Positions 1 to 5,722 of a stretch of DNA of 6,052 nucleotides are shown one piece after another. Position 1 is the stretch's first letter. Each line of letters starts with the position of its first letter. Below the pieces are notes generated by a model. The model was not told the origin of the DNA and made no database searches. It saw only the letters and a list, made by a program, of their open reading frames with translations. This DNA comes from Paracoccaceae bacterium. Its GTDB lineage: Bacteria; Pseudomonadota; Alphaproteobacteria; Rhodobacterales; Rhodobacteraceae. Both the position numbers and the translations under genes were made by a program. The stretch lies in NCBI GenBank assembly GCA_029881635.1, contig JAOUMG010000138.1, positions 1-6,052 on the forward strand, written 5' to 3'.

Positions 1-1002
1 CATAGCTTCGTTATAGGCTTTGAAAATGCCAACGACTTTGGCCTTCAATTCGCTTTCAGCAGCGATTTCATCCCAGAAGACGCGGGCGGCAGCCTCGACC
101 TGAGCCCATTCTTCATCCGGGATTGATGTCAGCTTCATCTTGGTGCCCTCGACCCGCAGACGGGCCTCGCCACCCCAATACCAGTGCTGGCGATAGTAGT
201 GAGAGCTGTCAAAGCAGACGCGGACCAGTTCCTGCAAATGCGGCGGCAGTTCGTTCCAGCGATCCATATTGGAGAAGAACGATCCACACCATGCGCCCGA
301 GATATTGTTGGTCAGGAAGTAGTTGGTCACATCGGCCCAGCCGACAGTGTAATCTTCGGTAATACCAGACCATGCCACACCGTCGAGTTCGCCGGTTTGT
401 ACCGCGACTTCAATATCTTCCCAAGGCAGTGTAACCGGCACGACGCCGAACTGGGACAGGAACCGGCCTGCGGTCGGGAAGGTAAAGACGCGTTTGCCTT
501 TCAGATCTTCAAGGCTGTTGATCGGGTCTTTGGTGGCAAAGTTGCAAGGGTCCCAAGACCCGGCCGAGATGTGTTTGACCCCAACCTTGGAATATTCTGC
601 ATCCCAGATCTCGTTCAGACCCCACTGGTTAAAGAGCACCGGTACGTCAAGCGAGTAACGCGAGGCGAAGGGAAAATATCCGCCGAACACTGTGACTTCG
701 GTGGGTGAAGCCATCGAGTCGTCATCCGACTGCACCGCGTCGATTGTGCCCCGCTGCATCGCTTGAAAAAGTTCGCCCGTAGGGACCAGCTGATCGGCAA
801 AGTAGAGCTCTATTTCCATCTGACCTTCGGCGATCTTGTTAAAGCTGTCGATGGCGGGCTTGATCACATGTTCGCCAAGCGCAGCACCCGCATAGGTCTG
901 CAGCCGCCATTTTATCGGTGACTGCGCATGAACCGCTGGTGCGGCGAGCGAAGCAGCACCTACCACGGCGCCGGTTGTCAGGAACTTCCGTCTGGTTGTC
1001 AT
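1..1002 (-). CDS. TRAP transporter periplasmic solute-binding protein (TakP/FcbT1-like), C-terminus cut by window edge
   Basis: This is the extracytoplasmic binding protein of a tripartite (TRAP) transporter; it captures an organic-acid-type solute in the periplasm and delivers it to DctQM. The 334 codons in the window stay open to base 1, so the stop lies outside; related proteins are about 360 residues, so roughly 20-30 are probably missing. Residues 3-8 (TRRKFL) followed by an alanine-rich stretch ending AVHAQ near 27 look like a Tat signal peptide. Family-like segments are SPIKWRLQTYAG (28-39), ADQLVPTGELFQAMQRGTID (69-88), LKDLKGKRVFTFPTAGRF (164-181), ELDGVAWSG (205-213) and YYRQHWYWGGEA (269-280). 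The overall pattern fits the group often annotated mannitol/chloroaromatic TRAP binding proteins (COG4663), recognised from memory. The ATG at 1002 is fixed by an AAGGAGGT site 7 nt upstream. It is the last known gene of the amidohydrolase-dctQ-dctM-binding protein unit. The ligand cannot be predicted. Confidence 0.93.
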   Translation of the reverse strand, partial: MTTRRKFLTTGAVVGAASLAAPAVHAQSPIKWRLQTYAGAALGEHVIKPAIDSFNKIAEGQMEIELYFADQLVPTGELFQAMQRGTIDAVQSDDDSMASPTEVTVFGGYFPFASRYSLDVPVLFNQWGLNEIWDAEYSKVGVKHISAGSWDPCNFATKDPINSLEDLKGKRVFTFPTAGRFLSQFGVVPVTLPWEDIEVAVQTGELDGVAWSGITEDYTVGWADVTNYFLTNNISGAWCGSFFSNMDRWNELPPHLQELVRVCFDSSHYYRQHWYWGGEARLRVEGTKMKLTSIPDEEWAQVEAAARVFWDEIAAESELKAKVVGIFKAYNEAM

Positions 1003-1009
1003 CGGTCTT

Positions 1010-1017
1010 ACCTCCTT
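1010..1017 (-). promoter_or_regulatory. Strong Shine-Dalgarno site of the TRAP binding-protein gene
   Basis: Read on the minus strand this is AAGGAGGT, a near-perfect complement of the 16S rRNA 3' end, 7 nt before the ATG at 1002-1000. It is the strongest ribosome binding site in the window. dctQ and dctM show no comparable site, which fits the higher synthesis expected for a binding protein relative to its membrane partners. Confidence 0.8.
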
Positions 1018-1034
1018 GTTTCAGTTGATTTTCA

Positions 1035-1049
1035 GGCAGTTGACCTGCC
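1035..1049 (-). other. Small intercistronic hairpin between dctM and the binding-protein gene
   Basis: On the minus strand, GGCAG, a five-base loop (GTCAA) and CTGCC form a GC-rich five-base-pair stem. It lies 6 nt after the dctM stop and ahead of the binding-protein ribosome site. No U-run follows, so it does not look like an intrinsic terminator. It may act as an mRNA-stability or processing element protecting the downstream message. The structure is read directly; the role is inferred. Confidence 0.35.
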
Positions 1050-1055
1050 CTTTGG

Positions 1056-2384
1056 TTATTGTTTGTAAAGAGTATCGGGCAGCCACATGGCAATCTGCGG
1101 AAAGGCAATCACGAGGGCGAGTGCCAGAACCATAACCCCCACGAACGGAATAATGGAACGGTAAATGTCGCGAAGTGTGATTTCGGGCGGTGCCATCGCA
1201 CGCATGAGAAAGAGGTTATAACCAAAGGGCGGCGTCATGTAGGCGATTTGCGTGGTGATCGTATAAAGCACACCGTACCAGATAAGATTGAAACCAAGCG
1301 CATCGACCAGTGGTACATAAAGCGGCGCCACAATCACCAACATGGCGGTGTCGTCCAGAAATGTACCCATCAACAGAAAGGTGAGCTGCATCAGTATCAG
1401 GACATGCCAGCGGTTCAACCCGAGATCCTCAAGGAACAGCGCTTTGAGCGCATCGACGGCACGCAGCCCGTCAAAGATCGCGCCAAATGCCAAGGCGGCG
1501 AGGATGATCCAGAGGAACATGCAGGATATGGCGAGGGTCTGACGCGAAGCTGTCTCAAACACCGTCCACGTCATGCGTCCTTTGACAATCGCCGCAAGCG
1601 TCGCCGCCAGCGCACCGATGACAGAGCTTTCGACAAGCCGGACATATCCGGTGACGAAAGGCACCATCATCGCCAGAAAAATGGCGAAGGGTAAAAGCCC
1701 CGCGCTGAGCAGGCGAAGTTTTTCCGCGCGCGTAACCTGGGCACGTTCTTCGGAAGACAGGGCGGGCCCAAGCGATGGCGTGATCTTGCAGCGGATCCAG
1801 ATGTAGAAGATGAACATCCCTGCCATCATCAACCCCGGCAGGACGCCAGCCAGCCACAGCTTGCCGACGGGCTGGCGTGCGATCATCGCGTAAAGGACAA
1901 GCACCACGGAGGGCGGGATCAGAATGCCAAGCGATGAGCCCGCCTGGATGACGCCGGTGACCATAAGCTTATCGTAGTTGCGCCGCAAAAGTTCAGGCAG
2001 CGCAATGGTCGCACCGATTGCCATGCCCGCAACCGACAGCCCGTTCATTGCCGAAATCAGAACCATCAGGAAGATCGTCCCAATGGCCAGCCCCCCGGGC
2101 ACAGGACCGAACCAGACGTGAAACATTCGGTATAAATCGTCGGCGAGCCGACTTTCCGACAGCACGTAGCCCATGAAAATGAACATTGGCAATGTCATCA
2201 GGGGAAACCAGCTCATCAATTTGATCGACTGGGCGAAGGCGAGGTCATATCCGCCCCGGTCGCCCCATAGCATGAGCGCGGCAACGACGGCGACAAAGCC
2301 AATCATGCCGAACATACGCTGGCCGCTGAAAAGAAGCACCAGCATGGCACCGAACATGGAAGCGGCGATCAGATTAGGGGTCAT
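1056..2384 (-). CDS. dctM: TRAP transporter large permease subunit DctM (FcbT3-like)
   Basis: A 442-residue inner-membrane protein of the ion transporter superfamily. It forms the transport pathway of the TRAP system and uses an ion gradient rather than ATP. The length is normal for the family (about 425-440). Hydrophobic helices run through the whole chain. Conserved-type segments include GLSVAGMAIGATIALPELLRR (residues 115-135, partly polar re-entrant), GSSLGILIPPS (149-159), GTFLDDTAMLVIVAPLYVP (340-358) and TPPFGYNLFL (384-393); the paired GILIPPS and TPPFG motifs are hallmarks of DctM proteins. The stretch around 205-225 is polar and is probably a loop. The start ATG (2384-2382) overlaps the dctQ stop by one base (TGATG) and has no clear Shine-Dalgarno site, which implies translational coupling. 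It works with DctQ and the downstream periplasmic binding protein. The similarity is to the FcbT3-like group (COG4664), judged from memory. Confidence 0.95.
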   Translation of the reverse strand: MTPNLIAASMFGAMLVLLFSGQRMFGMIGFVAVVAALMLWGDRGGYDLAFAQSIKLMSWFPLMTLPMFIFMGYVLSESRLADDLYRMFHVWFGPVPGGLAIGTIFLMVLISAMNGLSVAGMAIGATIALPELLRRNYDKLMVTGVIQAGSSLGILIPPSVVLVLYAMIARQPVGKLWLAGVLPGLMMAGMFIFYIWIRCKITPSLGPALSSEERAQVTRAEKLRLLSAGLLPFAIFLAMMVPFVTGYVRLVESSVIGALAATLAAIVKGRMTWTVFETASRQTLAISCMFLWIILAALAFGAIFDGLRAVDALKALFLEDLGLNRWHVLILMQLTFLLMGTFLDDTAMLVIVAPLYVPLVDALGFNLIWYGVLYTITTQIAYMTPPFGYNLFLMRAMAPPEITLRDIYRSIIPFVGVMVLALALVIAFPQIAMWLPDTLYKQ

Positions 2385-2890
2385 CAGAGTTCTTTACCCC
2401 ACAGCTTGGCCAGATCTTTGAAAAAGATCGCGGTGCTTTGCAGGATCATCAGGGTGATCCCGATGCACATGACGGTTTTGACTGGCCACATATAGGGTCG
2501 CCAGAGCCCACGGCGTCTTTCGCCATACTCAATGGCATAGGCAGTGCTTTCGACAGCGCCGTAGAGAAGCACCCCGAGATAAAAGACGAGGGCAAGGATC
2601 GTGATCACGTCGACAAACGCCTTGGTCCGATCGCTCCAGCGGCTGTAGAACAGATCCATCCGAACCGCGCTATCAAGTTGCAGGGAATAGGCGCCGCCCA
2701 GCATGAAATAGCCCAGCAGAAGGAATTGCCCGGTCTCATCTGTCCAGATCGCCGGTGTTAGCGCCGTGCGTGAAAAAGAGCTCCAAAGCATGACACCCAT
2801 AAGTACGAACAGCAGGTACATCGCAAAGCGCCCAACCCGGTAATTCAGCGCCTCGGTGAAGCGAACGTATTTTTTGATCCATTCAGGCAT
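2384..2890 (-). CDS. dctQ: TRAP transporter small permease subunit DctQ (FcbT2-like)
   Basis: A 168-residue inner-membrane protein that pairs with DctM as the scaffold subunit of the TRAP transporter. Four hydrophobic helices are visible, at about residues 20-40, 53-72, 92-115 and 133-156. The WTDETGQFLLLGYFMLGGAY segment (49-68) is typical of DctQ proteins (tryptophan, then acidic residues, at the start of helix 2). The C-terminal LWRPYMWPVK segment (129-138) before the last helix also fits. The reading frame stays open upstream to 3100, but that extension is basic, non-hydrophobic and lies wholly inside the amidohydrolase gene. The ATG at 2890 gives a normal-length DctQ. It starts one base after the TGA of the upstream gene (TGATATG) and lacks a recognisable ribosome site, so it is probably translated by reinitiation. 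Its own TGA overlaps the dctM ATG. Confidence 0.93.
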   Translation of the reverse strand: MPEWIKKYVRFTEALNYRVGRFAMYLLFVLMGVMLWSSFSRTALTPAIWTDETGQFLLLGYFMLGGAYSLQLDSAVRMDLFYSRWSDRTKAFVDVITILALVFYLGVLLYGAVESTAYAIEYGERRRGLWRPYMWPVKTVMCIGITLMILQSTAIFFKDLAKLWGKEL

Positions 2891-2891
2891 A

Positions 2892-3713
2892 TCAGACAGC
2901 TGCCATTTTCGATGGGAAGGATTCAATCGAGGCAATCGCGGCCTTGAGGGCTGGCGCAATTTTGTCTGCCATAGCCTCTTCTGCCGCAGCATCAGACAGC
3001 AGGTCATTCCTGATTTCGAGCATGACATTCGCAAGCCCGTAGGGCGTTGCTTGCAACCGAAGGGTATGAGTGACGTCATCTGCAGCCGAGTAGGGGGCAT
3101 TCAAACGCGTTTTCAGGGTCGTTTGCGCCAGCGCGGCTTTTTCGACAGCCTTTGCCAATGTCGGGTCAGCATCGTGAATGACGCCAAACTCGACGTCGCG
3201 CTTTTTACCGAAGTAAACAGGTGTAAAGCTGTGCACCGTTACGAGTATCGGCGATTCTCCGACAGCGAGCCGGCGGGCAATTTCGCCATGAAGCGCCGCG
3301 TGAAAAGGCTGGTAGATCGATGTTGTCCGGCGCAGGCGGTCCTGCGGGCGAAGTCCCTGATTGCCGGGGATGTCATAGGTTTCGCTGCGGACTGTCATGG
3401 CGCCCGGTGCATTTGGTGCCCTGTTGATATCGTATACCAGTCTGGAGACTTCCGCCGCGACCAGTGGTGCCTCTAACCGCGTGGCGATCCCTCGCGCCAG
3501 ACCAAGCGCGCCCGGATCCCATGCGATATGCGCTTTGCGTTCTTCTTCTGTCAGGCCGAGGTCGCCGAATTCGGCAGGAAATGTATTCGAGGCATGTTCG
3601 CAGACAATCAAAAACGGCCCCGGAGCGGCCGGGTTTTCGATCCTTACAACCGGAAAACTGTCTGTTTTCTGGCCCGGCATTTTGCTAGAATCCCCCTTGT
3701 CCATGGCGGGCAT
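2892..3713 (-). CDS. N-formylglutamate amidohydrolase family protein (COG3931-like)
   Basis: A 273-residue protein with no signal peptide or membrane segment, so a cytoplasmic enzyme. The family hydrolyses amide bonds of N-formylglutamate or similar N-acylated amino acids with a bound metal. Family-like motifs in order are LIVCEHASNTFP (35-46), HIAWDPGA (62-69), SRLVYDINR (90-98), VHSFTP (160-165) and MLEIRNDLL (231-239). The Glu39/His40, His62, His161 and Glu233/Arg235 positions are plausible metal or substrate ligands. The length fits the COG3931 branch rather than proven histidine-pathway HutG enzymes, and no hut genes are present, so the true substrate is open. It is the first gene of the TRAP unit and is translationally linked to dctQ, suggesting it acts on the imported compound. 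The start is uncertain: ATG 3713 follows GGGGGTGA at 10 nt; ATG 3680 follows AAGGGGG at 11 nt and would remove 11 non-conserved residues. Confidence 0.88.
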   Translation of the reverse strand: MPAMDKGDSSKMPGQKTDSFPVVRIENPAAPGPFLIVCEHASNTFPAEFGDLGLTEEERKAHIAWDPGALGLARGIATRLEAPLVAAEVSRLVYDINRAPNAPGAMTVRSETYDIPGNQGLRPQDRLRRTTSIYQPFHAALHGEIARRLAVGESPILVTVHSFTPVYFGKKRDVEFGVIHDADPTLAKAVEKAALAQTTLKTRLNAPYSAADDVTHTLRLQATPYGLANVMLEIRNDLLSDAAAEEAMADKIAPALKAAIASIESFPSKMAAV

Positions 3714-3739
3714 GATCTGGCCATCACCCCCGGTATGTC

Positions 3740-3745
3740 AATATA
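3740..3745 (-). promoter_or_regulatory. Possible -10 box of the amidohydrolase-TRAP operon
   Basis: The minus strand reads TATATT here, five of six to the TATAAT consensus, within an A/T-rich island (3740-3757) that stands out from its GC-richer surroundings. It would place transcription start near 3733, about 20 nt before the ATG at 3713. No good -35 box lies at the normal distance; the best is GTAACA, with a 19-nt spacer, inside the putative operator. That pattern would suit a promoter needing an activator. An exact TTGACA (3736-3741, minus strand) overlaps it but has no -10 downstream. Confidence 0.35.
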
Positions 3746-3761
3746 TTTTCTTTTCCGAGAT

Positions 3762-3781
3762 TTGTGTTACAATCGTTACAA
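3762..3781. promoter_or_regulatory. Candidate operator: repeated GTTACAA with TTGT-N3-ACAA dyad
   Basis: GTTACAA occurs twice, at 3766-3772 and 3775-3781, with a 9-nt period. The first copy overlaps an inverted repeat TTGT-GTT-ACAA (3762-3772). The element sits midway between the divergent rpiR-type gene and the amidohydrolase-TRAP unit. It overlaps a TACAAT hexamer (3768-3773) that could be the -10 box of the regulator gene, and it covers the -35 zone of the opposite promoter. This is the arrangement expected for autoregulation plus control of the target operon. The repeats are directly visible; the binding protein is inferred. Confidence 0.45.
3768..3773 (+). promoter_or_regulatory. Possible -10 box of the RpiR-family regulator gene
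   Basis: TACAAT matches five of six bases of the TATAAT consensus and lies 49 nt upstream of the GTG start at 3823. The matching -35 region (around 3745-3751, ATTTTCT) is weak. It is embedded in the GTTACAA repeat, so binding there would be expected to block RNA polymerase. Confidence 0.3.
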
Positions 3782-3811
3782 GAGTTGCCCGCTGTGGCTG
3801 ACTTGGCTGGC

Positions 3812-3818
3812 AGGAGAG
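3812..3818 (+). promoter_or_regulatory. Shine-Dalgarno site that fixes the GTG start of the regulator
   Basis: AGGAGAG lies with its GGAG core 6 nt before the GTG at 3823. No ATG occurs in this frame near the beginning of the gene, so this site supports GTG as the true start. Confidence 0.75.
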
Positions 3819-3822
3819 ACGA

Positions 3823-4695
3823 GTGGCCGCTACGCAACTTACGATTGAGCAGAGGATACGCGCGGGATTTGAAAGCCTGACCCGTTCCGAACGGCAGTTG
3901 GCCCAGCACATCACCCGAAACTATCCCGTGGCGGCATTGGGGTCGATAACCGCGCTGGCAAAAGGGGCGGAGGTTTCGACGCCGACGGTTGTCCGTCTGG
4001 TCCAGAAACTGGGCTTTAAGGGGTATACCGATTTTCAGGTATCCATCCGGGCCGAGGTTGAAGAACGGCTGATCTCGCCGTTGATCAAACATGATCGCTG
4101 GGCCGAAGGCGTACCGGACACCCATATTCTGAACCGTTTTGCCGATGCGGTCGTTGGCAACTTGCAGGCGACATTGAGCCAGATTGACCATGCCGATTTT
4201 GATGCGGTTGCGGGACTGTTGGCGGATAAGAACCGCAAAGTCTTTGCAATGGGCGGGCGGATTACCCATGCCATGGCTGATTACTTCGTTACCCATATGA
4301 AGGTTATCCGACAAGGCGTGACACTAATCTCCGATATGTCGAATGCCTGGCCCCCCGCGCTGATCGATATGGAAGCGGGCGATGTTCTTTTGGCGTTTGA
4401 CATTCGCCGCTACGAAAACAACGTTTTGCAACTGGTTGAAATAGCGATGGATCAGGGTGCTGAAGTTGTGCTGATAACCGACCAATGGGTATCACCAGCG
4501 GCGGCGCGGGCCAGATACCGGTTGTCGGCCCATATCGAAGCGCCTTCGGCCTGGGATTCGACCGTGGCTATTCAGGTTTTGGTGGAGACGCTGCTGGCGG
4601 CTGTCCAGACACTGACCTGGGACGATACGCAGGCCCGGATGAACCGGTTGGAAGAGCTTTATGACAGATCGCGCTTTTTCCGGCGCTCCAGGTAG
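3823..4695 (+). CDS. RpiR/MurR-family transcriptional regulator (HTH plus SIS domain)
   Basis: A 290-residue cytoplasmic DNA-binding regulator. The N-terminal HTH_6-type domain (about 8-85) contains LTRSERQLAQHITRNY (19-34), then the helix-turn-helix ITALAKGAEVSTPTVVRLVQ (42-61) and LGFKGYTDFQ (63-72), which are typical of RpiR proteins. The C-terminal SIS domain (about 128-265) shows KVFAMGGRITHAMADYF (139-155), the strand GDVLLAFDIRRYENN (186-200) and GAEVVLITD (212-220). Length and domain order are normal. Classical SIS domains bind sugar phosphates through a Ser/Thr-rich S-x-S-G-x-T type loop; here the corresponding place reads FDIRRY, so the effector is probably not a usual sugar phosphate. 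The gene is divergent from the amidohydrolase-TRAP unit across 109 nt with repeated motifs, making it the likely local regulator. It ends one base from the stop of the convergent EamA transporter gene. Confidence 0.93.
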   Translation: MAATQLTIEQRIRAGFESLTRSERQLAQHITRNYPVAALGSITALAKGAEVSTPTVVRLVQKLGFKGYTDFQVSIRAEVEERLISPLIKHDRWAEGVPDTHILNRFADAVVGNLQATLSQIDHADFDAVAGLLADKNRKVFAMGGRITHAMADYFVTHMKVIRQGVTLISDMSNAWPPALIDMEAGDVLLAFDIRRYENNVLQLVEIAMDQGAEVVLITDQWVSPAAARARYRLSAHIEAPSAWDSTVAIQVLVETLLAAVQTLTWDDTQARMNRLEELYDRSRFFRRSR

Positions 4696-4696
4696 T

Positions 4697-5587
4697 TCAG
4701 ATCAGTTTTGGCGGGCGGTGCCGCATGCCGGTGGCCGCATTGAACGCAATCGCCACCAAAAGAATTGCGCCTCCGACCAAAGTGTCTTTGCTGGCATCTT
4801 CACCAAGGAATATCCAAACCCAAATTGGCGCGAGCATAACCTCGGCAAGGGTCAAAAGCCCGATTTGCGCGGCATCGACTGCCCGGCTGCCGGCAGTGTA
4901 TATGGCCATCCCAACGCCAAGAAGAATGGCCCCCATCAGCATCGCAAGAACGACCGAACCGATTGGCAAAGCCAAGCTGTCGCCGCGTGTCGCTACGATT
5001 GTTGCTGCTGCCACAACTGACATGACACCACCAATGAGCACTGCTGGCAGCATGTCCGACAACCGGCCCCAACGCAGGGTGATGGTAAAGGCGGCAAAAC
5101 CGCTTGCCGACAGCAGAGCCGCAATGCTTCCCCAACCGGTACCGATGGTCAGGCCCACGCGCACCATCATGAACACCCCGATACTGGCCAGGCCTATGGC
5201 AGCCCAAGTCGCCGGGCGCACCGGTTCCTTCAAGATGGCCCATGCCAATACCGCGGTCATCAAAGGTGCGGCGGCAAACAACAGAACCGCGTTTGCAACC
5301 GAGGTTGCCTGAATCGCGTAAATTGCCCCGGCAAAGGCAAATGCCAAACCGGTGCCACCGATTATTCCGGGCAATCCTGCCCGGCGGATGCGGGGTAACA
5401 GTTCCCCATCTGATCGCCGCCAGATCACGAAAACCAGAACAGGGATCATTCCGAGGGAACGGTAGAACAGAACCTGCCAGGTACCTGCATCACCCAAGAA
5501 CCGGATGATCAGGGCCATCAGAGACCACATCACTGCCGCCAGCAGAACCATCGCGACGCTTTGCAGATAGGTGAATTCCCGTTGCAT
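4697..5587 (-). CDS. EamA/DMT-superfamily transporter (ten-helix drug/metabolite type)
   Basis: A 296-residue inner-membrane protein with two tandem EamA repeats. The first spans roughly residues 10-143, with the signature NAVLLFAAAPLMTAVLAWAI (99-118) followed by LKEPVRPATWAAIG. The second spans about 152-288, with AQIGLLTLAEVMLAPIWVWI (240-259) followed by FLGEDASKDTLVG. About ten hydrophobic helices can be counted, as in exporters of amino acids or other metabolites, but the substrate is not predictable. The frame continues to an ATG at 5635. I prefer the ATG at 5587: AAGGGG lies 5 nt upstream, the protein then begins about 10 residues before helix 1 as usual, and the 5635 ATG has no ribosome site. 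It converges with the regulator gene (1-nt gap) and follows the YcaQ-like gene after 135 nt, so it probably has its own promoter. A link to the TRAP locus is possible but unproven. Confidence 0.9.
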   Translation of the reverse strand: MQREFTYLQSVAMVLLAAVMWSLMALIIRFLGDAGTWQVLFYRSLGMIPVLVFVIWRRSDGELLPRIRRAGLPGIIGGTGLAFAFAGAIYAIQATSVANAVLLFAAAPLMTAVLAWAILKEPVRPATWAAIGLASIGVFMMVRVGLTIGTGWGSIAALLSASGFAAFTITLRWGRLSDMLPAVLIGGVMSVVAAATIVATRGDSLALPIGSVVLAMLMGAILLGVGMAIYTAGSRAVDAAQIGLLTLAEVMLAPIWVWIFLGEDASKDTLVGGAILLVAIAFNAATGMRHRPPKLI

Positions 5588-5722
5588 TCCTGCCCCTTGG
5601 TTTTTCGTCAGATTGACGTCTGATTGCACACCCATCTGTCACGATGACGACGCATTGGGGGGTCGGTTTCGGCACGTTGCTCGGGAAAACTCCACGTTGG
5701 TTGCCAGATAAAAGCTTGGCGA
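5588..5722 (-). promoter_or_regulatory. Intergenic leader upstream of the EamA transporter gene, with repeats
   Basis: This is non-coding if the transporter starts at 5587. It holds a ribosome site (AAGGGG on the minus strand, 5593-5598), an inverted repeat CGTCA-GAT-TGACG (5606-5618) and an overlapping direct repeat TCAGATTG/TCTGATTG (5608-5615 and 5619-5626, 11-nt period, one mismatch). Farther up is a CACGTTG pair at 5673-5679 and 5693-5699, 20 nt apart. No convincing -35/-10 pair or terminator for the upstream YcaQ-like gene was found. The repeats may be an operator; this is inference. Confidence 0.4.

Noticed and set aside
1059..1694. Long open frame on the plus strand opposite dctM (211 codons)
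   Set aside because: It is antisense to a clear DctM protein. Its translation is rich in His, Lys, Arg and Gln, has no recognisable domain and is explained by codon bias of the opposite strand.
2891..3100. N-terminal extension of the dctQ frame by 70 residues
   Set aside because: The extension is basic, lacks a hydrophobic signal and lies inside the amidohydrolase coding region. The ATG at 2890 gives a normal DctQ length.
2856..3476. Open frame of 206 codons on the plus strand opposite the amidohydrolase and dctQ start
   Set aside because: It has no ribosome site and no domain, and it overlaps two well-supported genes, including their junction. It is a shadow frame.
3724..4314. Minus-strand open frame of 196 codons covering the divergent promoter region and the 5' half of the regulator gene
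   Set aside because: The regulator on the plus strand has a full HTH-SIS architecture and a ribosome site. The minus frame has no family resemblance and would run through the promoter region.
4670..4692. GCGC-TTTTTCCG-GCGC inverted repeat near the regulator stop, as a possible terminator
   Set aside because: It has only four base pairs with an eight-base loop, no U-run at the right place, and lies in coding sequence.
5588..5635. Alternative upstream start (ATG 5635) for the EamA transporter
   Set aside because: It has no ribosome site and would add a polar 16-residue leader, while ATG 5587 has AAGGGG at 5 nt and the expected distance to helix 1.
5673..5699. CACGTTG repeated twice, 20 nt apart, in the intergenic region
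   Set aside because: Two 7-bp copies in a short stretch may be chance, and there is no dyad symmetry or promoter next to them. Noted only within the leader entry.
5703..5720. TGGC/GCCA-type inverted repeat just after the YcaQ-like gene, as a terminator
   Set aside because: The stem is only four base pairs (GCCA...TGGC), with the T-run in the loop rather than after the stem. It is too weak to call.
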